NCBI GenBank assembly: GCA_012515455.1
Contig: JAAYYJ010000181.1
Coordinates: 1-6,659 of the forward strand
Direction of reading: 5' to 3'
DNA: 6,659 nucleotides
DNA from: Oligosphaeraceae bacterium
GTDB lineage: Bacteria; Verrucomicrobiota; Lentisphaeria; Oligosphaerales; Oligosphaeraceae
Both the position numbers and the translations under genes were made by a program. This document shows positions 1 to 5,792 of the stretch, in pieces (positions within the stretch are counted from its first letter, which is position 1; the number at the start of each line of letters is the position of its first letter). The notes beneath the pieces were generated by a model, which did not search any database, was not told where the DNA came from, and saw nothing but the letters and a program-made list of their open reading frames with translations.

Positions 1-139
1 AAGGGCCAAATGAGTAATAGTGAGAAGATGCAAAGATGCAAAGATGAATATTAGTTGTGATTAGGAAAAACGAGTATTGGGCATATCTTATGCAATAGGT
101 GTAAACGTAAATTTGCATGAATGAAAAGGAACAGATATA

Positions 140-868
140 ATGAAATGTAACACCTTTTTTTCGGTATTGTTCGTCTTGGCAGGATACTCCATAGGGCAGG
201 AGGTTGTTCCAAGGGAAACGATTAACATACGAAATGATATTGCATATAAAATCAATTCAGATACACCGTTTTCGGGGAGTGTGGAAGAAAAATATGAAAA
301 CGGACAGATAAAAGAGAAGGCAAACTACAAAGACGGAAAGCTGGCGGGAGAATCGGTTACTTATTATAGAAACGGACAGATAAAGTATAAGAAAAATTTC
401 AAGGCTGGCGAGAAGGATGGAGAATGGGTTACTTATAAGGCCGGTGGACAGATAGAGCAGAAGGTAAACTACAAAGACGGAAAGATGGATGGAGAATGGG
501 TTTATTATTATGGAAACGGAAAGATGATGTTTAGGCAAAACTACAAAGATAGCAAGAGGGATGGACAATGTGTTTATTATTATGAGAACGGACAGATAAA
601 GGATAAGGAAAACCACAAAGACGGAAAGAAAGATGGAGAATGGGTTGCTTATTATGACGATGGAAAGATAAGGAATAAGAAAAACTACAAAGACGGAAAG
701 AAAGATGGAGAATGGGTTATTTATTATGAAAACGGACAGATAAAGTGGAAAGGAAATTACAAATACGGTGTGAAGGATGGAGAATGGGTTGAATATTATG
801 AAAGCGGAGAGATAGAGCAAAAAGACAACTACAAAGACGGCAAGAAGGATAGAGGACTTATTCAATGA
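140..868 (+). CDS. Secreted MORN_2/YwqK-type repeat protein, ended by an in-frame UGA
   Basis: The 242-residue product begins with a signal-peptide-like segment: Lys2, a hydrophobic core from about residue 5 to 18, and a possible signal peptidase I site after Gly19. There is no lipobox cysteine. From residue 51 to the end it consists of eight 24-residue units of the form YYENGQIK-x-K-x-N-YKDGKKDGEWV-x, the pattern of MORN_2 (YwqK-family) repeats. These fold as stacked beta hairpins and often occur in exported or surface proteins. Databases often call such proteins 'YwqK family antitoxin', but nothing here supports a toxin-antitoxin role. The start is supported by AAGGA at 126-130, nine bases before the ATG. 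The last unit degenerates into RGLIQ where GEWVI is expected, and then a UGA follows. The reading frame continues with another repeat, so the gene may be truncated or read through. It is AT-rich, unlike the minus-strand genes. Its ligand and role are unknown. Confidence 0.8.
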   Translation: MKCNTFFSVLFVLAGYSIGQEVVPRETINIRNDIAYKINSDTPFSGSVEEKYENGQIKEKANYKDGKLAGESVTYYRNGQIKYKKNFKAGEKDGEWVTYKAGGQIEQKVNYKDGKMDGEWVYYYGNGKMMFRQNYKDSKRDGQCVYYYENGQIKDKENHKDGKKDGEWVAYYDDGKIRNKKNYKDGKKDGEWVIYYENGQIKWKGNYKYGVKDGEWVEYYESGEIEQKDNYKDGKKDRGLIQ

Positions 869-931
869 CGTGTTGAAAATGGACAGATAAAGGAAAAGGA
901 AAACTTCAAAGACGGAAAGCTGGCGGGAGCT
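290..931 (+). repeat. 72-bp tandem coding repeat array (MORN_2 units)
   Basis: Units begin at 290, 362, 434, 506, 578, 650, 722 and 794, each 24 codons long. A ninth unit follows the UGA, offset by one codon. The most constant DNA encodes NYKDGKKDGEWV and NGQIK, and the variable positions are the two or three residues after GQIK. The first unit and the post-stop unit share the KLAG variant in place of KKDG. They are identical over 23 bases (328-350 and 907-929), closer to each other there than to the middle units. Such arrays grow and shrink by slippage or unequal recombination. Confidence 0.85.
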
Positions 932-988
932 TATTTGGTCTCATTAAAAATTGATACAGACCAAAAAGAATTTTATTGTCTCCCATAA
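869..988 (+). pseudogene. In-frame continuation of the MORN protein after the UGA stop
   Basis: After the UGA at 866-868 the same frame stays open for 39 sense codons to a TAA at 986-988. It encodes one more repeat (ENGQIKEKENFKDGKLAG) and a non-repeat tail ending in KEFYCLP. The repeat core fits the array well, so this was coding sequence until recently, or it still is through stop readthrough. The junction has one codon more than a regular 24-codon unit, which keeps the frame. It has no start codon or ribosome binding site of its own. I favour a decayed C-terminus. The alternative is low-level UGA readthrough, since the stop is followed by C. A sequencing error is also possible, although more than one base differs from the repeat consensus at the junction. 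Confidence 0.5.
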
Positions 989-1034
989 AAGTGGGATCTG
1001 ATTTCAAATGACAAAAAATATTCGGTGTATAAAA

Positions 1035-1073
1035 CCCCGTCTGGAGAGCCGTATTGGCTTTTCCCAGATGGGG
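1035..1073. terminator. Hairpin terminator downstream of the MORN gene, possibly bidirectional
   Basis: CCCCGTCTGG at 1035-1044 pairs with CCAGATGGGG at 1064-1073, giving ten pairs including one G-U. Inside is a shorter GAGCC/GGCTT stem around the loop. On the plus strand the stem is followed by ATTGTTTTT (1074-1082), which suits termination of the MORN transcript. On the minus strand the stem is followed at once by TTTTATAC (complement of 1027-1034), so it could also end transcription coming from the tRNA side. Confidence 0.7.
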
Positions 1074-1080
1074 ATTGTTT

Positions 1081-1209
1081 TTAATCCTTGTTGATGATCT
1101 TCAGCAGTCCAAGGACGCATGCCGCTCCGGCGATGAATCCTACAATTATGGCACCAATTATGCCGTCTGTTTTCTCCGGTAATAGACAAAAATACTGCGT
1201 CAATGGCAC
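1081..1209 (-). other. Orphan hydrophobic-peptide reading frame between two terminators (doubtful small gene)
   Basis: The minus frame ending in TAA at 1081-1083 reads DGIIGAIIVGFIAGAACVLG followed by LLKIINKD: a glycine/alanine-rich hydrophobic segment of membrane-helix length with a charged end. The stop lies seven bases before the 1073-1035 hairpin, which has a U-rich tail in this direction, as expected for a real gene end. Against it, there is no ATG. The only in-frame starts are GTG at 1209 and TTG at 1203, directly after the tRNA terminator, and neither has a convincing ribosome binding site. It could be the remnant of a small membrane protein gene. Confidence 0.2.
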
Positions 1210-1216
1210 AAAAAAA

Positions 1217-1249
1217 GCCCAAACGGTACCAAACGGTACCTTTTGGGGC
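1217..1249. terminator. Strong bidirectional intrinsic terminator downstream of tRNA-Ser
   Basis: GCCCAAACGGTACC (1217-1230) pairs with GGTACCTTTTGGGGC (1235-1249) around a four-base loop, with about thirteen pairs, one mismatch and one bulge. In the minus direction the stem is followed by seven T (complement of 1210-1216), ideal for ending the tRNA transcript. In the plus direction it is followed by ATTTTT (1250-1255). The left arm and loop form a tandem ten-base repeat (AAACGGTACC, 1221-1240), part of which builds the stem. Confidence 0.85.
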
Positions 1250-1263
1250 ATTTTTCTCCTTAA

Positions 1264-1358
<95 letters not shown>

Positions 1359-1397
1359 ACAGATAACAGAAGGTCAAACATTTCAGTGAATGGTTAT

Positions 1398-1425
1398 ACT
1401 ATACCATCATAACCCGTTTCTTCAA
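1398..1425 (-). promoter_or_regulatory. Sigma-70-like promoter for tRNA-Ser
   Basis: On the minus strand TTGAAG (1425-1420) is followed after 16 bases by TATAGT (1403-1398). The bases TGG just before the -10 give the TGn extended -10 form. The tRNA 5' end lies 39 bases beyond the -10, leaving a short 5' leader for RNase P to remove. No other promoter candidate this good lies between the tRNA and the neighbouring gene end at 1484. Confidence 0.65.
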
Positions 1426-1483
1426 GCGGTGAATGCATTTTTTGCCGCATCGGATTAAATATTCTGTCGGCGGGCGGCGGTTC

Positions 1484-3226
1484 TCAGGTCAGGCGCAGGA
1501 ACTGGTTCAGACAGAACCCTGCCACGATGCCGTCGCAGAATTCCTTGCTGCGGTTCTGCAGTCCCTCGTCATCCGTGACCACCCAGCGCAGGGTCTGTTC
1601 CTCTCTGGGGTTCTCGCGCAGCATCTTCACGATATAGTCATCTGCGCCCTGGTCTTCCCGCAGACTGGGGGCAAAATGCACGCTGACCTTGCCAGCGGTT
1701 TCCACGCTGCTCAAGGCGTTGCCGCTGTCGTAGACCAGATGCACCTGCTTGAAAATACCTGCTTTGACCCGAACCCGGTCCAGAAATTCCCGGCGGACCT
1801 GGAGGAGGCCTTTCTTGTCTTTGACCGCCTTCCAGGCATTGTCTCCGATAATCACGTTATATGCATCGACATACAGTACTACCCGGTGCAGGTCGTTGAC
1901 AAAGGCTGCCAAAGACCAGATCAGCTGAGTGTGCGAGTGAGGCAGGAACCGGGCCCTCTCGACAGCACTGCGGCTCTCTGCCTCGAGCTGCAGCCGGCAA
2001 CGCTTGTCCAGCAATGCCCGCACCGCCTCAGTTTCATCGGGCAGCAGCAGTTGCCCGATGAACTCCTGTTCCAGGAAATCCCGCAGCGCGGCGAATTTCG
2101 TCTGCGCCTCGGCATCAAGACTGATGGTCATAATCAGCGCCTTCAGGCGCGTAGGAATGACTGCCAGCGCCAGCTTATCGGGGTCTTCCTGCAGCTTCGC
2201 ATAGACCTGCGCCAGCAGATTCTCAAGCTCCTTCTGCAGGGCAGGCAGTTCCGGGCAGATGACTATGGCCTCGTCGATTGCCAGGCGGACCTGCTGCAAG
2301 TACCCCTCCAGGCGCTCTGCTTCGGCGCGCAATTCTCGCTTCAGGCCGTAGAGACGGTTGGTACCGGCCTGCTTCTGCAGGACCGCTTCCAGACGCTCAG
2401 CCAGGCCGGCGTTGGTCTGGGCCAGACTGGTCGAAAAAGCCTCCAGGTCGGGATGGATACCCAAGCACATCTGCTGAAAGTTGTCCAGTGCGGCCCGGGT
2501 CTTCGCTTCTGAGCTGGCACAGATGGCCGCCAGGTCGGCCTGCAGCTTCTGTTCCCGGGCCTCTGAGGCGCGCTGCTGCTGTTTGAGGGCATTCCGGTTC
2601 CTGGCCTGCTCGTCTGACAGCTGCCGCTGCAGCTCCTGGTTCTCCCGGCGCAGCTGTTCCAGCTGCGGTTTGAGCGCGCTGAATTTCTCCTGCCAGGCCT
2701 GCTGCTGCTCAAGGCGGTTGTCTTTTGCCGCCCTGACCTTGGCTGGGCTGCTGAAGCATTGCAACATTGGCGCCAGGGGTCCGGGGGGGCGCTCGCCGGG
2801 TGGGTCCTGCCAGACCTTCCGGCAGAGCAACAGCAACGAGGCCAGGCGCTGCAGTTTGTCGCTTTTTCCCCACCAGATGACGGCCATGCACCAGGGTCGG
2901 GGGTCGGGCACGGATTGCAGAAAGTCCCGCCAGTGCTGTTCCAGCCATTGCGGGGACAGTGCTTCCCACGCCTCGCGCAGTGGCAGCCAGCCCTTCAGAT
3001 CGGCGACATCAAGCAGGAAGACCTCAGTCGGCGCTTCCTTCAGGAGTAGTATTGACTGCAGGCGCGCACGCTGGGTTTGATTCTCAAACGTCTGGGGCGT
3101 GAGTTTGAAGCCGCCCTTTTCCCAGGCAGAGCAAAGCGCCGGCCAGCGGCGCAACAGGTGTGCCAGCGCCTGCGAGTTGGTCTTTTCCAGCAGCCAAGAC
3201 AAAGCGGCCTGAGAGATCTGATGCAT
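1484..3226 (-). CDS. Long coiled-coil protein with a C-terminal YacP-like NYN nuclease domain
   Basis: The 580-residue product has three parts. Residues 1-160 form an alpha-helical, tryptophan-rich region I do not recognise. Residues about 163-345 are coiled-coil-like, rich in Glu, Gln, Arg, Leu and Ala. Residues 450-580 resemble the NYN domain of YacP/Rae1-type proteins, a PIN-like fold that cleaves RNA with metal-binding acidic residues. Visible landmarks are VDAYNVI (Asp454), LVYDS (Asp500), QGADDYI (Asp529, Asp530) and WVVTDDEG (Asp552, Asp553). All the acidic positions expected for activity are present. The ATG shares one base with the stop of the upstream dehydrogenase gene (TGATG), and AAAGGA lies seven bases before it, so the two genes are probably translationally coupled. 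No signal peptide or membrane segment is seen, so it is likely cytoplasmic. YacP-like proteins are usually far shorter (about 170 residues). The long N-terminal part is unusual and may mediate oligomerisation or target binding. The substrate is unknown. Confidence 0.85.
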   Translation of the reverse strand: MHQISQAALSWLLEKTNSQALAHLLRRWPALCSAWEKGGFKLTPQTFENQTQRARLQSILLLKEAPTEVFLLDVADLKGWLPLREAWEALSPQWLEQHWRDFLQSVPDPRPWCMAVIWWGKSDKLQRLASLLLLCRKVWQDPPGERPPGPLAPMLQCFSSPAKVRAAKDNRLEQQQAWQEKFSALKPQLEQLRRENQELQRQLSDEQARNRNALKQQQRASEAREQKLQADLAAICASSEAKTRAALDNFQQMCLGIHPDLEAFSTSLAQTNAGLAERLEAVLQKQAGTNRLYGLKRELRAEAERLEGYLQQVRLAIDEAIVICPELPALQKELENLLAQVYAKLQEDPDKLALAVIPTRLKALIMTISLDAEAQTKFAALRDFLEQEFIGQLLLPDETEAVRALLDKRCRLQLEAESRSAVERARFLPHSHTQLIWSLAAFVNDLHRVVLYVDAYNVIIGDNAWKAVKDKKGLLQVRREFLDRVRVKAGIFKQVHLVYDSGNALSSVETAGKVSVHFAPSLREDQGADDYIVKMLRENPREEQTLRWVVTDDEGLQNRSKEFCDGIVAGFCLNQFLRLT

Positions 3227-4575
3227 CAGCGAGTCCTTTCGCTCAAGTACTGACCGAAATATCCGCCAGTGAGGATTGACTGCAGGACTCTGTCGCGCAA
3301 ACCAGTCTCGGCCAGCAGGTCCAGGATGGAGTAGCGGTTGCGGATCATACTGGCTGCCAGGATGCCGTTCAGCATGGCCGGGCGGCTCAGACCGATTTCT
3401 GCCGGCTCCACCGGGCAGCGGATGGTCCGGAAGCGGCGCTGCAGCTCGGCAAACGGGATGAGCTGCCGCGCTATCTTCTGCTGCATCTCCGGCCAGGCCT
3501 GCAGGATGACCTGCCGGCGCTGGAGAAGGGCGGCGCCGGTGAGCAGTTTCTCCTGGGAGATGGCAGCAGCATTCTGGAAAAACGGCGTGCCACCCAATTC
3601 GCGCTCCACTTCCGCCTGCCGCTCTGCGCTATCCGGCAATGCCTGCCGCGCCAGCAGTTCCGACAGCTCAGCGGCGGAAATTTTGCCCATCTCCTCATAC
3701 AATGCGGTGACAATCAGAGTGCCGAGCGCGACTTTGAAGCCGTGTGAGACTTCCCGCCCCTGGCAAGTCAGACCGCGCATCTCCCAGATATGGCTCATCA
3801 TGTGCTCGGCACCGGAAGCCGGGCGGGAGGATTTCGTATAATACTGCATGGAGAAGCCGGTATACGCCAGGCCGGTAAAAACCTCCTCCAGGGCGGTGCT
3901 TTTGCCGCACCGCAGTCCCTCCGGATCAGACAGCCATTCCCGGAGATGCTTCTGGACCATATCCCAGGCGACCGGCTCCAGCGGATCACAGCCGAGCTGA
4001 TCCGCCACCAGCCAGTCGGCCCCGGCCACGATTTTGGCGGCCAGGTCGGCATAGCCGGCGGCGGCCATCTCCGGTGGTGCCTTGGCCAGCACCGCGTTAT
4101 CGGCCAGGATCACCAGGGGTGCTTCGCAAGACAGGGTCTGCTTGAAGCCGTCGACCGTCAAGGCCGCTCCGGCGGAGGTATAGCCATCGACCGAGGCGGC
4201 GGTAGCCACACAGAGATACCCCCCGGTTCCGGCTTCGCTGGCCGCCTTCTTGACCAGGTCATTGATGGTACCTGAGCCGATGGCCACCGGCACCCTGCCC
4301 TGCAACTGAGCACGCAACTGCACGACATGCTGATAATCGGCATGCAACATGGGCTGGGCCGGAAAAATCACCGGCTCGGCCAGGCGGCTGGGGCCAGCCT
4401 GCAGTAGCAGTTGTACCTCTCTGCCAGCGGCAGACCAAGTATTGGCATCGGCAATCAGGATGACTTCCCGGCCCGGCCAGTACGCCTGCAAGGCAGGGCC
4501 GATTTCGGCCAGGATGTTGGTGCCGAGCAGGCAGCGTTTGGTCCTAAGTCCGGCAGGGATGGGTATTTCGGGCAT
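3226..4575 (-). CDS. sn-Glycerol-1-phosphate dehydrogenase, AraM/EgsA-like (iron-containing alcohol dehydrogenase fold)
   Basis: The family interconverts dihydroxyacetone phosphate and sn-glycerol 1-phosphate with NAD(P)H. In Gram-positive bacteria AraM uses this for ether-type glycerolipids, and in archaea EgsA starts membrane lipid synthesis. In this 449-residue protein GSGTINDLVK (100-109) is the nucleotide-binding loop. VATAASVDGYTSAG (123-136) is a hallmark of the AraM group. The metal ligands are probably Asp177 (GYADLAAK), His258 (SGAEHMMSH) and His278 (VSHGF). All appear intact. The ATG at 4575 is preferred because AGGAG lies five bases before it. A TTG seven codons upstream is in frame but has no better support, and it would place this AGGAG inside the coding region. 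The length is above AraM (about 394 residues), mostly in the helical C-terminal half. It is the first gene of a two-gene unit with the NYN protein. A related polyol or sugar-phosphate dehydrogenase activity cannot be excluded. Confidence 0.85.
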   Translation of the reverse strand: MPEIPIPAGLRTKRCLLGTNILAEIGPALQAYWPGREVILIADANTWSAAGREVQLLLQAGPSRLAEPVIFPAQPMLHADYQHVVQLRAQLQGRVPVAIGSGTINDLVKKAASEAGTGGYLCVATAASVDGYTSAGAALTVDGFKQTLSCEAPLVILADNAVLAKAPPEMAAAGYADLAAKIVAGADWLVADQLGCDPLEPVAWDMVQKHLREWLSDPEGLRCGKSTALEEVFTGLAYTGFSMQYYTKSSRPASGAEHMMSHIWEMRGLTCQGREVSHGFKVALGTLIVTALYEEMGKISAAELSELLARQALPDSAERQAEVERELGGTPFFQNAAAISQEKLLTGAALLQRRQVILQAWPEMQQKIARQLIPFAELQRRFRTIRCPVEPAEIGLSRPAMLNGILAASMIRNRYSILDLLAETGLRDRVLQSILTGGYFGQYLSERTR

Positions 4576-4589
4576 GTGTTCTCCTGGCT

Positions 4590-4627
4590 GCAGCAAAAGC
4601 GGCTGCGAGGATCAGAGGCGCTGATCC
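4590..4627 (-). promoter_or_regulatory. Two leader hairpins in front of the G1P dehydrogenase start
   Basis: GGATCAG (4609-4615) and CTGATCC (4621-4627) form a perfect seven-pair stem with a five-base loop. GCAGC (4590-4594) and GCTGC (4602-4606) form a five-pair stem that ends about five bases before the AGGAG of the dehydrogenase gene. Both lie between the predicted promoter and the start codon, so they would be in the 5' leader RNA. There is no U-tract, so they are not terminators. They may affect translation or stability, but no known riboswitch class is recognised. Confidence 0.35.
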
Positions 4628-4638
4628 GAGGCTCCTGC

Positions 4639-4660
4639 TATGGTAATAACGTATACCATA
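4639..4660. promoter_or_regulatory. 22-bp operator-like palindrome over the dehydrogenase promoter -10
   Basis: TATGGTA (4639-4645) and TACCATA (4654-4660) are perfect inverted seven-base arms with an eight-base spacer. The palindrome covers either of the two -10 elements that can be proposed for the dehydrogenase gene, the place where a repressor dimer would block transcription. The arm form TGGT...ACCA occurs in operators of several GntR-type repressors, but I cannot assign a regulator and none is encoded in the window. Confidence 0.4.
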
Positions 4661-4683
4661 ACTCCAAACCAGGAGAAAAACAA
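4655..4683 (-). promoter_or_regulatory. Candidate promoter of the G1PDH-NYN gene pair
   Basis: On the minus strand TTGTTT (4683-4678) is followed after 17 bases by TATGGT (4660-4655). An alternative is an extended -10, TGG followed by TATACG (4655-4650), without a good -35. Either would give a leader of about 70 bases before the ATG at 4575. The local AT-rich patch stands out in an otherwise GC-rich intergenic region, which supports a promoter here, although neither -10 is a close consensus match. Confidence 0.45.
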
Positions 4684-4894
4684 TCGCGCTGGCAAGAAAC
4701 CGGCGCAGCCGGACGCAGCCGGAGGCAATGCGTAGTTCCCGGCCCACCCCAAGGCCCCGGGAGGGAAAATTCAGTCCCGGATTTTTCCGCAGGCGGCAGA
4801 TGGTTCCAGGCGAATGCGGGAGGCGGCCGAACGGTCTCCTCCCGCACTGCGCCAACGCTGCCGTCTTTGAGGTTGCGGAAGCACGCCCCGTGGA
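4661..4894. other. Remainder of the 319-base gene-free region between isomerase and dehydrogenase genes
   Basis: The gene-free stretch is 4576-4894, and its left part (promoter, palindrome, leader hairpins) is listed separately. This part holds a tandem ten-base repeat, CGCAGCCGGA, twice at 4704-4723. It also holds a GC-rich hairpin: GCGGGAGG (4816-4823) with CCTCCCGC (4838-4845) and a weak inner stem. The hairpin is about 50 bases beyond the isomerase stop and has no U-tract in either direction, so at most it protects or marks the 3' end of that transcript. I see no credible gene here. Confidence 0.5.
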
Positions 4895-5719
4895 TTACCC
4901 TTCTGCAAACAGATTGCGCAGATACCCCACGGCTTTGCGCATTGCCTCTTCGCCGGAATAATTATTGCCTTCGTATTCGATATTGATATATTTGTCATAG
5001 CCGGCCGCACGCATGGCCCGGACGGTCGAGCGTTGATCGATATCGCCCTCGCCGATCAACGCCGACCGGTACCACTTGCCGTCCAGCATCGCGCGGTACC
5101 CCTCCTGCTGCTGGGCGCTGACATACCAGTCTTTGAAATGCGCATGTTCGACGAATTTCGCGACCCGGGTGAATGACTCTCCGACTTCCTCGCCGCCGCT
5201 GGCGGCATTGCCGTTGTCGAAGGTCAAACGCAAATCCGGGATTTCCGCCTGTGCGGCCAGGAAATCGGCGGAGGTCACAAAAGGCGAATACAGCCCCGGA
5301 AAGTTCTCGACCGTGAAGATAATGCCGGCCTGCTTGGCAAACGGCATGACCTTCTTGATGCCCTCGATATAATTGCGGCGGGCGGCATCACGGTCCTGGC
5401 AATCCTTGGGTGGAGAAGGCGGCAGCATTACCGTGGGCACGCCGAGCTCTACGGCGACCTCGAGACCGCGTTTGCAGTCGTCGATGCCCTGCTGGCGGTT
5501 TTGCTCATCCGGGTAGGCCAGCCCGCGGGCGAAGAAGGTGTACGCGACCAGCGGCACGCCATAGTCCTCCGACATTTTCTTGATGTCGGCGGGCTTCTGG
5601 TCATAGAGTGTCACCATATCCAGGCCATCGAGTTTCAGGTCCGCAGACAGGGCGAACATTTTCTGCACCCCGAATTCCGGCAGCCGGGCCAGCGTATAAG
5701 ACATCATTGACAATTTCAT
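4895..5719 (-). CDS. Sugar phosphate isomerase/epimerase-like TIM-barrel protein (AP_endonuc_2 superfamily)
   Basis: The 274-residue product has the features of xylose-isomerase-like TIM barrels, which move carbonyl groups or invert hydroxyls in sugars and cyclitols (IolE/IolI, tagatose 3-epimerase types). The candidate metal ligands are all present: Glu138 in FTVENF, Asp168 in LTFDNGN, His194 in EHAHFKD and Glu248 in INIEYEG. IGEGDID (222-228) matches the usual loop before the last strand. No signal peptide is seen, so it should be cytoplasmic. The start at 5719 is chosen because GAGGA lies seven bases upstream and the protein begins at the first beta strand (MKLSMMSYTL). A longer in-frame start at 5836 would add 39 low-complexity residues and overlap the upstream gene. 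It lies 73 bases after the aminotransferase gene and is probably co-transcribed with it. The exact substrate is unknown. Confidence 0.85.
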   Translation of the reverse strand: MKLSMMSYTLARLPEFGVQKMFALSADLKLDGLDMVTLYDQKPADIKKMSEDYGVPLVAYTFFARGLAYPDEQNRQQGIDDCKRGLEVAVELGVPTVMLPPSPPKDCQDRDAARRNYIEGIKKVMPFAKQAGIIFTVENFPGLYSPFVTSADFLAAQAEIPDLRLTFDNGNAASGGEEVGESFTRVAKFVEHAHFKDWYVSAQQQEGYRAMLDGKWYRSALIGEGDIDQRSTVRAMRAAGYDKYINIEYEGNNYSGEEAMRKAVGYLRNLFAEG

Positions 5720-5747
5720 GATTGTATCCTCGGCATAAAGGGTGAAC

Positions 5748-5787
5748 GGCCCTGGACCAGAGTGAGGGCAGGCCCAGGACCGCGGTC
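5748..5787. other. Inverted repeats in the aminotransferase-isomerase spacer
   Basis: GGCCCTGG (5748-5755) pairs with CCAGGACC (5774-5781) with one mismatch and an 18-base loop. GACCGCGGTC (5778-5787) is a perfect ten-base palindrome that overlaps it. Neither is followed by a run of T on the minus strand, so they are not intrinsic terminators. They leave co-transcription of the two genes likely, and may form an intercistronic RNA structure. Chance is possible in such GC-rich DNA. Confidence 0.25.
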
Positions 5788-5792
5788 GGCAG

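Noticed and set aside
25..48. Three imperfect copies of AAGATGCA at the left edge
   Set aside because: Too short and too simple to call a CRISPR, iteron or att element. Nothing around it supports a function.
257..865. A 202-codon minus-strand frame antisense to the MORN gene, rich in Leu, Ile, Val and Phe
   Set aside because: It is the mirror of the 72-base repeats: the repeat period keeps the opposite strand open and gives a false hydrophobic repeat protein. It has no clear ribosome binding site.
1433..2512. A 359-codon plus-strand frame opposite the NYN protein gene
   Set aside because: The opposite strand codes a protein with clear domain motifs and a coupled start. This frame shows no recognisable motif and is a shadow of GC-rich coding DNA.
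4576..4596. TTG start seven codons upstream for the dehydrogenase
   Set aside because: The ATG at 4575 has AGGAG at an ideal distance. The added residues are encoded by the leader hairpin and ribosome binding site region.
4544..4855. A 103-codon minus-strand frame with a hydrophobic stretch in the intergenic region
   Set aside because: It runs across the predicted promoter, palindrome, leader hairpins and into the dehydrogenase start, and its remaining composition is Arg/Pro/Ala-rich noise.
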